A DNA stretch of 64,000 bases, from assembly GCA_035582835.1 (NCBI GenBank), contig JAYKAV010002790.1, positions 662,755 to 726,754 on the forward strand, read 5' to 3'. Positions 42,501 through 54,500 of this stretch are shown here, piece by piece. Made by a program: the position numbers and the translations under genes. The stretch's first letter is position 1. Every line of letters starts with the position of its first letter. Under the pieces are notes generated by a model. The model made no database searches. It was not told the DNA's origin and saw nothing but the letters and a program-made list of their open reading frames with translations. The stretch is from Phoebastria nigripes (lineage: Eukaryota; Chordata; Aves; Procellariiformes; Diomedeidae).

Positions 42501-45500
42501 CTTTTGTTTGACAGTGTTGCAAGTGTTTCTATGCTGCTTGATTTTATAATTATTCTCCGTAACATCTTCATTCTTCTAAAGTTGCAGATTGCATCTTAGA
42601 TTACTAGCTTTTTACACATATGCATTAATGTTTTAGCATAACTAAAAGTTCATCTCTTCTCTATTTTAAATATCTCAGGTTTGATCAGGAAGTAGGGCAG
42701 AAGAAGAGGGCATGGGATGTTAACTTTATGTAAACTTCAGTGCACATTCTTGCAATAGCCAAGAGTCTGTATTCTGTCCTCTCACCTGAGGAGATAAAAC
42801 TTGAGGTTGAGCCAAAGCAAAATTCATCCAATCCATCAAGTTCTGCCTGAAGCCTGAGGAGAAATGAAGCTTGGCAAAAGTCATAAAATGCTGTGTTTGG
42901 GGATTTTGGTATCTTCCATGTTTTACTTTGCACCCCTCCCTTGTGGAAGTGAGGCTCTGCTTTAGTAAAAATCCTGTTAAGTACTGCAATTATTGTAATA
43001 AACAATGATATATTAAATATTGGGCAAGAAGCAAATAAAGGCCAGCAGAATCATGTTTATTCTTTTTAAAAAAAAGATATACTTCACTTTTCAGCAAAGA
43101 TGTCCAGGAAGCTAAGTTTGCCAACTGAGTTAAAGCCTGATTTAGGTAAGTTTACATAGTTGATTTTTATTTTTACTAAAACTGTTTTACAGAATGTGAG
43201 TACATTAAAGTAAGAGTCCTAAATTATGTAAACTATCATGACTTTATGTTGCATTTATCTGAAGTGTAGAACTAAAATTTTAATTCCGCTTTTCTGGGGG
43301 CTCTCGGGCACAAAATGTCATTGCTGTCATCATAAGCCTNCAAATCTCGTACATGACTTATCGTGCTTTTGTCATAATTTTTAGGTATCTGTCACTCACT
43401 TTATCAGTAGTGCTGTGATAGCAAAAGCATGAATAAGCAGGTAATGTAAGGAAAACTGCTGCCTGTTTAGAACCATCTGATACATTTTAAATTGAAAAAG
43501 GAAATATCTTAAGAATAACAGGATATGTTGAGGTCCACTCAACAAATAGTTGGACATGGTTTTACAAATGTTAATTGTCTTGTGACCACTCTCTTAAACA
43601 AAAATAATATACAGCTGTTTGGATGGATGACCAGTCTGAGAATTTCATTTTTCTTGAAAAAGCACAGTAACTTTTTATATAAGAAGCAGTTCAGTTGTGA
43701 AGTCTGAGGTACTAAAGGTCATTATATTGCATAACTAAAACAGCATACAAATGAGTAGATTTATTATTTTTTTTAGTACTTTGCCAGCTTGTAGATCAGA
43801 TCCAGCTCCCCTGCCTTGTTCTCTAAAGATGATGGGGGACAGCTGTAGACCTACAGCAGTAGATGCAGCCTGAATGTGAAAGTTGCCTTCTGCCTGCCAC
43901 AGCTCGCTCCCCCTCCTGCAGCAGAATCGCTACCATAACCCCAGCAGAAGACAGACCAGGATCAGACTGGCAGCTGCAGAACTGTGTATTTGACAACTGC
44001 TGCTATCAGCAAGGAGAGAGTCCATGGCACTGGGATATCCTGAAACTGAGGTGGATCACCCTGATTTACAATTTACAATTACAGCTTGCTCCGCTCAGAG
44101 AAATGTGAAGTTGGAAAGAACCCTCAGAGATCCTTTAATCCATGCTATGGCAAGGATCCAGATGTCTGACAATTTAACCTCTCATTTCTTCATGAGGCTC
44201 CAATAAATAAGTTTTTAGAAAAATCCCAGACAGAAAGTTCCAATGTTTTCAAGTTAGTTAGACAAATTTCCTGTTATTTAATCAATCTTCCTTGCTTCCA
44301 TATTAACTTCTTCTTGTCCTTTCCACAATGAACAAGGATAACAAGTGCTCCCTATCTTTTTGTTAGCCATCTTTTATGCTGTTGAAAGCTGTTATCATAT
44401 CTCTAATCTTCATTTTTTGGAGATAGTGTTGTGTGGTGNTTTTTTTTTTTTTTTTTGCAAAGTTCAGTTTCTTCTCCTTTTTTAGGTTATGTTGTCTAAA
44501 TCTAGGATGGCTTCTGTTAATCTCCTCTAGACTTGGAATTTTTTGTCATCTCTCTAGAACTCTTGTGCCCAGAACTAGAGGGATTTAACTGTGGCCTTGT
44601 TGGCACGAAAGAGCGAAAAATTTGATTTCTCTTTTCAATCTGTGACTGTTCTTCCTTACTACATTTACTAATGGTTTAGGGATAATTTCAGTTTAGGGTG
44701 AATTTTATCATACTTTGCAAACTGGACCACATTTGTACTTAAATATTATCCAATTCATTCTAGTTCTACTGTTGTTTTACTCCCAGTTCTTTGATAGCAA
44801 TAAGTACTTAGAAGTTTTCTCTTTTTTTGTGAAGACTGGAGAAACGAGAATGCTGAAACTCTCAGTATTTTCTGATCCTGAAAGAGTTTCAGCATTTTCT
44901 ACATCATTTAATATTTGCTGTCCTTTCTACTGAAATAATGGAACTTTTTTGTCATCTCACTTCTGGTATACTCATAAAATAGTTTGTACCTTCCAAATTC
45001 TAATAGCCTTTGACTGGTTTTGCTTGACTTTGCATGTGTGTGGATATCCGCACTTAGATGCCTCATTTTGTTCTGTGCAAAATTCTTCTGGATTTTCAGG
45101 TCTGTAAATAAATTCCTTAAGCAATTATAATGTTTTTAATTTTACTTCTATCTTTTCTCCTAGCGGGATAGCTTTTGCATAGTGTTCTTCAGAGATCGTC
45201 AGCTTGCTTGTATTTTTTTTGTCACTTATGTGGCCATATCTTCTGGCTCTAGGAGACAGCTGAAATGCCTTTCTCTCAAGTTCATTATGCTTATTTTCTC
45301 TCCGTTCTTTCCATGGCTTCTTGAAACCTATTCTTCCATGATCTCATTGTTTCAAATTACTTTTCTGTCTTTAGATCTTTAACCTACCTTCTTCCTCCCT
45401 AAATAGCCAAAACAATCTAAAGTATGTGCTTCTGTATTTATCCTCCACTTTCTAAAACAGAAGTTATCTTGAACATACTCTAGTCTGCATTATACCATTG

Positions 45501-48500
45501 CTTTTCAATGTTGTAATCTAGATGATTAAGGTACCATTGCCACTAGGTCCTATCCTTTAGTTTAGTGACTCAAAAGAGCCTCATCTTTTTCATCCTTCTG
45601 ATGAAGTGGTGTGTAGTGGGTCATCACACTGTTCCTTCCTCTTCATCTGAAACTAATCCGTTTACAAACCACAGATTCTTCCTTGACTTCAGGATAAATA
45701 TATGCACTGATGCAGTTAAAATCTTTAACCCCAGTTCTCTTTCCTGAATGAATGTCCACTCTCCACAATGCCTGTATTGTCTGGCAAGTTAATTTTTATG
45801 GGTTTTTTTCCCTGTCCATTCCAATGCTTCTGGAATTTGTACACATGCTCTTCAAATATTCAACCAGATGCAACTCAACAAATGCACATTTAATTTTATG
45901 CCTGTTGCAGTTAACGTATTATTATATTCAGACTGATTAATCAATATTAAAGTTGAAAAAACATTAAGTTAGTAAACATTCAAGCCTGAAGAAACGAGCG
46001 TCTTAAGAGGTTGTGGTCATTAGAAGAATTATAAAAACATAATTGTTTTCATTGTTTTACTCTGGATTTGACTTTTTTAAATGTGAAAACTTAGGATGTC
46101 AACATCTGAGTGGTTGACCTAGTTTCTTTTTATAATCCACGTTTTACATTTGACAGCTAAAACTCGTCAGGACAATAATTTTTCTATCCTTGTTTGAATA
46201 AGACAAGTATTTCCTGAGAAGATTCACTGTTTGTGTTGAGTAGATGTCTGTATTTAGTCAGTTGAAATCTAGTTTGTATGCTTTTCAAATGCATGTTAGA
46301 TGTTCTTTGTAGAAAGTTTTGCAATAATTTAATGAAATTAGCATAGTGATACTTCCAGAAAGTATGTGGTTAAATGTTGCTCTTTAGCTCTTAATCCTGC
46401 TTTAAAGAGGCCCATTGCATCTATACCCTACCTAAAGATCCAAAACAATAACTTAATTTTTTAAAAGTCATGATATAAATTGCATCAAGCTTTTACTGGT
46501 AAGGGTTGTCTTGTGCTAAAATTTTGGAATGATGAGTTAAGAAAGTAAAGCATTAATTTGTGAATGCACAGATAAATTCAGACATGCTGATCTGTTAAGT
46601 ATCATCACGTGTACAGACAGCACACAGCTAGAATGGAGCAGCAGGTTTACTGGTTTGACGCTTTTGTTAATATTAGAATTGGCTCTCTGTTACGAGAACC
46701 TTATTTGCTAAGCAATGAGCAAGACATCCTGAAAAGTTTATTAGTGCTATTTTGTACAGTGTTCAAAACAGAAATCTTCAGCTCTGCATACCAGTGCCAG
46801 GTGGCATTTGGTAGCAGTTGATGTTTCTCTTACTAAAAGTTTGGATGTGTGTAAATAGCCTGTTAGACCTCTTCCATAAGTTTCCTAAAGTGAAACAATA
46901 TTATTGTGAGTCATTACATGTTATCATGCTATCTGGATGTCACTGCAGTTCTTAAACTAAAATAGTTGCATCTTCATAAGATTATTAAACTGTGTTCCAT
47001 GGAAGTCAATATTTTTTAATCTGACCAATGAACTGATTGGGAGAGAGGTTTGTAATTCAATTTTTTTAAAAGAGGAGTCCTGTTTGATGATGGCTTATTC
47101 TCTGTCCCACGAAGGCAGAAATATGCATAACAATTGTTCATGACAATTACCTAATGGCAACCTCTGCAAAAAAAGATTGGGTGCTTTGTTCAGGATACGG
47201 TGTTGAAAACTGGGCCAAAATGAAATTTGACTAAGGAAGAACACAGGAGTAATAATGAATAGAATGGTAGTTAGTATATACCTCATGCTAAAGAACAAAA
47301 AAGAAAATCTGAATTCTCTTAGTGCCCACATTTTGCCATTCTTTTTAATTAATACTGATTTATTTTCAGATGTCAAAGACAACTCTTTCAGTCGATCCCG
47401 GAGTTCTAGTGTAACTAGCATTGATAAAGAGTCACGCGAGGCAATTTCAGCTCTCCATTTCTGTGAGACTTTCACAAGAAAGGCCGATACATCACCTTCC
47501 CCATGCCTGTGGGTTGGGACCACACTGGGTACAGTGCTTGTCATTGTATTGAACTTACCCCCAGGAGGAGAGCAAAGACTTCTTCAGCCAGTAATTGTTT
47601 CTCCTAGTGGTATGTACAAAGCAGATGGGCTAAAGTATGCTTTGATAAAGTATGGTTGTCGTTCTTCATATTTTTTTAAAGAAAATGTTCTTTTCAATTA
47701 TGGATTAATTGAAACGTCATATATACTTCATTGATTTAGCTACTAAGGTTAACAATCTAGATTGGTTACTTCATTACCAGAGTTTTAAAGTTGCAAAGTT
47801 GAAAATATGATCTCTCATAATATAAAAATACCACTTTTATGTATACTTGCTGAGAAATGCCTGTTTTCTAACCTTAATGTAGTACATGGCAATTGTTAAA
47901 ACAGAAATAGCAGAAGAGATGAGTATTTCAAATGCTTAATTTATTTTATTTTTTTAGTCATGAGGTAGGAAACTTTCAGTTTTCCTGCATCATGAAAAGG
48001 GAATACAAATTAAGGGTTGCATATTGAGCAACTAGCTTTAATTATTAATGATAAAATATTCCTTCGGATTGCTGTGAGAGGTCTTGTATCTTGTTTTTCT
48101 GATTCACAGCAACTGATTTTGTTGTAATTATGTATTAACGGTTTGCTGAATGTGCTGTTAGGCATAGATTTAGCTTTCCTGCTACCGCTGTCTCTCTGCT
48201 CCACTTTGCTCACAGATGGTATCAGGACATGCAAATTGCAATGCTATTTGACTGAAATAGTGATTAGGAATAGTGTGACCTCCAGACCATATTTAATTTG
48301 TGCTTATCAAGTATGGTATTGGCAGCAGTATTCAGATTTGGTAACATTTGATCGTAAAGGTAAGGCTGCAGACTGGACAGTATGTTTAATCACTGGATCT
48401 GCTGCATGAACCTTAAAAGTTACTGCCATGTGTATGATTTTTTGTGTACTTAGCAAATGTTTGTGTTTTTACTTGTGTGTGAATAAATGTAAGTAAAATA

Positions 48501-51500
48501 AGAAACGTATTAGCTTAAGATCTGGCCTACAGAGGGAGTGATTTAAACAGTGGCGAGGGAAAAATTTTCCTCTTTCAGTTTATGCTAGAGAGAAGTGGAT
48601 TCAAGCGTGAACTGCAGTGGGAAAAAAAACCTCACATTACTTGTTTCTGAACCTGTCTGTATTGAAGAAAAAGGAGGTGCTTACCTTTGACTAATAGCAT
48701 TTATTGTTGATATTAAGCACACTGTGTACTCCTCAGGAGAGAATGAAATTAGTTGCATTTGTGACACTGAACTTGAATACGAATGTGCATTCCAGCTTGG
48801 CTCTCTTAATAAATGTATAGATTTCCAATGAAGTTAATGGAAGAGTATGCATACTTTTAACCCTTGAAAACTGGTTTAACGTTTTCTTGAATACATATGT
48901 GCTCTTGTATGTGCTTCATTGGTTTTTAGATAAACATCCAAAGGTTTTGGTATGTGTGTCTCTTTTGCTACAGAGGCAAGCCTAAGTTCTTGTTTTCTTT
49001 TCATTTTGCTAGCTGCTTAAAGGAATATTTTGTAGCTTGAAAGATAATTTAGGAGAACTGTTTTAGAAATGTGCTCAACTTCTTTTTCCTAGGAACCATC
49101 CTGAGGCTAAAAGGGGCAATCTTGAGAATGGCTTTTCTGGATACCACAGGATCTTTGGTCCCACCAGCACATGAACCCTGGAGAGAACACAATGTTCCTG
49201 AAGATAAAGATGAAAAAGATAAATCGAAAAAGCGACGACCTGTCTCAGTGTCCCCCTCTTCCTCTCAGGAAATCAGTGAAAACCAATATGCAGTGATATG
49301 TTCGGAAAAGCAAGCAAAAGTTATCTCACTGCCATCCCAGAACTGTATTTATAAGCAAAATATAACAGAGACTTCTTTTGTTCTTCGTGGAGATATAGTG
49401 TCATTGAGTAACAGTATCTGCCTTGCATGTTTCTGTGCCAATGGACATATTATGACTTTTAGGTAAGACCTGTTTGAAAGTAACTTAAATATAAAAAGAA
49501 CAAATAGTCTTCTGCTAGATAAAAAGTTTCCTTTTCTGTAAGAATATGAATTTAAAAAATCTACATTCACTCACTTCTAACACTTGGGCCTGTATAATTT
49601 TGATTAACACATGAAAAAGTTTACCGGTTTAGCTTAAGCTACCCTGATTCAACAAATAGTTCCAAACATGTGATATAGGTCCATGAGCTGATGAAGATTT
49701 CTCAAATGTGAATTTACTCCCTGATGGAGAAAACTGCCTTGAGTCAGACCTTCAGCTGGTACCTGACCACAACTCTGCATATTTTTGTGCAGCTGTTTGC
49801 ATCACACTCATGCCTCAAGCTTACCTTTTTTGTTGTGTAGCTTGCTCATGTCTTAAAGGCCTTAAACTTGGGCTATGATGGCAAGATTAATTGCTAGCAG
49901 TTGTAGTATAGAAATAAGTCATCTAAAGTAAGGGGTTTAAGTTATGAGTTTAAACATGTGTAAAAGTAATGTTTGAATGTACTTACATGTCACCTATGTA
50001 ATTTTAACATGTCCTTTTTCTTGAATATTTCCAAATGCTATTTTATTCTGAACAGCGGTGTGTATATATCTGTACCCTTGTGCCTACATTTTAGTCCTGG
50101 CTAATGCTAAGATGAATGTGGAACATGGCATTATAAAATTGTGCCAGTAAAATTCCTAAAAGGTTATTTTTAAGGTTGCAAAAACAAGCTTTCAGCTTGG
50201 GAAATTCTCTAAAAAGATACTTCTTCAGGAAGTTGTTAGGAATAAAACTAAAGCTGATCTGATGCATGCTACAATTAAAAAATAAGTTTTGATTGTTAAG
50301 TCTGTTAACTCCATTGATCTATATCCCAACATATATTCTAAACATCTCTAGAAAATGCTGCTTACCTTGCAGGGCAAGCACTCTTTTTTCCTCAATTAAA
50401 ACTGAACTTAATAATGTTCAGGTACCATATATTCAAACAAATTCTGTTTTCCTCAGGATTAATTTTGTTTTCTAAAGAACTTTGCATAGAGGTAGGTGCT
50501 AAATTATAAATATTGAATTGTTACATTGTGTAGGGAAGTTGAACTCCCAAGTATTAACTCCATTTCATAAGCATGAATTGCTGCTGGGAAGTGGACTTAA
50601 CGTGGTGTTTGTGTAAAGTTGTCAGAGCATTGTATCGTATCCAAGATGCCCAATACTGATCTACTGATAGAAGTTTAGATAGAACCTAATGATTCTGTTA
50701 CAGACTTGTTTGATATTCTGAAAATGCTGTCACGGATGTCATGCTTGTCCTATCTGATCTAATGTTTTTGTGTTTTGTCTTGAAGCTGTAAGGATGTTCT
50801 GTGCTTCCATCAGTTTGAAGCAAAGCACTTCCCTGTTANCTCACTCTTAGGAATATTCTTCTTTTAGATACGTGCAGGGCAGAAGTGTCATTTCTGGGTG
50901 ATGTGCTTACAAGAGAATATTGCTTTTCATTTCTTACCCGTAGAACTTGCCTCCAAAGTCACGTTACCCGTTCTCCTTCCTTTTGTTTGTCATAGATGAA
51001 GTCTCCTGCTAAGAGGCAATCCACAATCTGTTAAAATGCAAGCTTAACACTTAGAAATCTCAGTATCATACAAAAAACCCCCAACACTTACTGTTGCGGT
51101 TACTACGTCTTTCTTTTTCATTGCTTTCAGCTTCACTTTGCTCCTTTACTGCTTTTTTAGTTTCTAGAAATAATAATCTTATGCAGATGGTATCTGCAGC
51201 AGAAGCTGCTTAATGTATTGTTAGTACATTTGCAGCTAACATCTTGTGTAAATTACGTTTTTACAAAAATTTCACAGGGAATGTGTTTGAGACAGTGGTT
51301 TATTTTGGGTTCTCTTTATCAAGACATCAGGTGTTCAGTCACTACTTACTTGCATTTATTATTACTTTGAGGGAGAGGAATGTTTGGTAGCAAGAGCATT
51401 GTTACAGCCTGAGTGTGTTGCATCTGTTCTTCAGTAGCGTGATGCAGTAAGTACTGCAGTTACATGTGCAGAGTCAGAAAATACAAGGTAAGCGAACTTT

Positions 51501-54500
51501 ACTCTAAGAGGAGTTCCTCTTAAATACTCAGTCAGACAAAAAAGGTGGACATAATTCATAAGACTGTTGTTTGAGGCTACTGAATTCTGTTTTCCTTTGA
51601 AAGCACACCCCTGCATATTTCCAAGTGTTCTTGAGGAGAGATCTTTTAGACTTGTATTTTTAGTCAAGGAGAAATTCTTCACCTGAGAGAAGAGGCAGGA
51701 TTGTTTAATTGTAAACTTTTGGCAGATACTTATCAAGATACTTCATTAGTAATTACTGAATAATGTTTTAAGTGAATGTGTGACTTACATGCTCAGAGTA
51801 TCATTTAAATGATGCTTTTAAATGGATCTGTGATGCAGATGTTTAAATTTCACTTTTGTGGTGCTACCGTGAAAAATCTCATATTTATGTTTTGAGATTT
51901 TGTAATTGCATTAAATGATACCCTGTTTATGTGGTACTTATGCAGATGATGAAGAGAAAAATAATGTATTGCAGTTCAAAAATGAGCCATTTGATCAATA
52001 ATAGACAATCCTGCTATATTTAATGGGGTTTTTTAATTCTTTTTCTTAAGTTTGCCAAGTTTAAGGCCATTGTTGGATGTATATTACCTGCCACTCACCA
52101 ATATGCGGATAGCAAGAACATTCTGCTTCACCAATAATGGACAAGCACTCTATCTTGTCTCACCAACTGAAATACAGAGGCTCACCTACAGTCAAGAAAC
52201 ATGTGAAAATCTTCAGGTAATGAATTTAAAAAAATTAATGACTGTTTTCTGACATAGATATACTTTGAGGTTCACGGTTCTAGATTCATGATGCTTACAG
52301 TAATTAAGTTTGTCATAAAGCTGAGCACTTCGGCTTTCGTGCTTTGATTTTTCTCACTGTAGAGTCTGATTCAGGATGAATCACTTCCCCTGCTCTTAAA
52401 TTTTACTGTTTCATCTATCCTCTTGTATTTGAAACAGTTTCTTACTTAATTTCCTTTTTGATCAGTAGGAAATTTCCTTGTTTAACGTGCAGTTAACAAA
52501 ACTCCCTCGTTCAATTGATGCTGGTGGAGGTGCCTGCTGACACAAGCGGGGAANACTAACTCAGGATACTTGAAGGAAGCCATTATGTTTCAGGGGTATT
52601 AACAGCTTGAAAAGATTCTCAGNCATGCTTCAGCTTGGCAGCTGTATAGAATACTTAAATAGCAGAGATGCAGGCTGTAAGCTCTACTTTCGTACCACAC
52701 ATGGATATGAGTATTTGTAGATACAGTTTTAACAGAACAAAATCAGGAGTGTTGCCCAAGTTGTTGAGGGGCAAATACAGCTTTACTCGAACCCATTTCT
52801 TCGCTACTGAATTTCATGAGCTATAAGCTTCCAACTATCGGAACAGATGGTTTGGACAGATTTCCTAGTATGTTTTTATTTTTTATTTCCTAAGTCAACT
52901 TGCAAAGGCAGATGCCTATTAAAGCATATTCATTTTGAAATTCAAATCCACAAAATAAATCCTTAAAGTGAAAGAATATTCCATTAATTTGTGTGTGAAA
53001 TAATGTATGCCTTGTTGTGTCTCTTCTTCATTGCAAAGGAAATGTTGGGTGAGCTCTTCACTCCTGTAGAAACACCAGAAGCACCGAACAGGGGGTTCTT
53101 TAAAGGCCTGTTTGGAGGTGGGGCACAGTCACTTGACAGAGAAGAACTCTGTAAGTTTTTTAGTATTCATTATTTTTCTGGTATTTCTACCCAAGGAAGC
53201 CAGTGATCCTTGAGAAATGTATTACCTGTGTTAATAGAACATTGCATTTGCAAAGAGGAAAGTAAAAAAGGGAATGACAACTACTTTTTCATAGCTTTTG
53301 TGTTGTACACCTTACCAACAGGATCAGAAAAGCTTGGTACTGTTTTCTCACAGGCTTCTTCACCTCATTTATTCAGGAGTAGATTATAAAACAAGTAATG
53401 GGACAACTGATCTTATTTTCACTCGTCTTTAGGAAGTGTATAGTACTGACCATGATTTTCTTAATGCTGTTAAACTGGAAGGGGCTGGTTCTGAAGAATA
53501 CTATTTTAGACAGTGAGAAAACTAAAACTCCATTCTAGTTCAGTTCAATTGCTAGACTCTTTTTCCTCATTTGACTTGTGCAGAGATGCCTTAGGAATGA
53601 GAGCAAGGACAGAACTGTATCTGTTCATAGGACAGTAAAATTCAGGTTTGGCAGTTTTTATTGCTTTATCATTTTCTCGTTGCTTTTTGATCACAGTTTG
53701 TTTTTTTTTTTTTTACTGTGGTTGCATGCAGCATTTTAATATACTTAAGGAAAATAACTTCCACTTATTCAGATATTTGCTAGATGAAACACCATATTAT
53801 GCAAGTTTATTTGCAAGAAGAACTGTTTCCTTTTTAACATGAAACGTAGCTGTTAAAACAGACAAGGCTCCCTGGCAATCCTTTCTTTTTTATTGGTTCT
53901 TTTGATCTATCCAGTAAAAATTAAATTAGTCTTTACTACTTGTGCCTGTACATTTTGAACAAATATCAAATATTTAGAGGTCACTTTCTGTGTTAAAAAT
54001 TCCATTTGTTTTTATATATGTGTAATACTTTGAAAGGTTGGTCAAGTATTCTATTAGAGAAATTTGTGTGCACAAATTATGTTTAATTAGTATGACTGGG
54101 ACAGGGAAAAACTGCCTTTTCATGGCAACAGAAAAGTAGCCTTGTAACTTTAGAAGCTGTCTGTTTACATCATTTCAAGTTTCCACCATTTTGCCCTGAC
54201 TCTTCTGACCTATTTTTAAGAAGATTACAAATTTTTTTATAACTTAGTCTCAGGCTTTGTTTGTGGCTTTTGATAGAAAGACCTGTTTTGGCTCGGATCT
54301 TCAAGAGGAAAATANTATTGAATTGGGGGGAAAAAAGCCTAATGAATCGTAGCCTGAAAGTGAGTTCAATGACTATTTTAAAGATATTTTCAGATGTCTT
54401 TTGAATTGTCATATTTAACATGATGGTCACAGCAGAATCTGTAATAAGGGAAATTATTTCTCTTCTTTCTGTAAATTCCCAAGACTAAAAATGTTTATAG

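Larger units (their letters stand above)
43146..47369 (+). other. STXBP5: STXBP5 intron 15 (4224 nt)
   Basis: GTAAGT...ATTTTCAG. It holds a GC-richer patch at 43795-44060, the CR1 relic at 44105-45130 and the pyrimidine-rich block to 45930. Confidence 0.88.

Noticed and set aside
43777..43827. Extra linker exon after a strong acceptor (TTATTATTTTTTTTAG) in intron 15
   Set aside because: The frame from W15 stops after 17 codons and there is no nearby donor or poly(A) signal.
47095..47544. 149-codon minus-strand frame opposite W16
   Set aside because: It is the antisense shadow of a conserved coding exon and has no family resemblance.
48143..48409. 88-codon + strand frame in intron 16
   Set aside because: No phase-compatible splice pair convincing enough and no known protein features.
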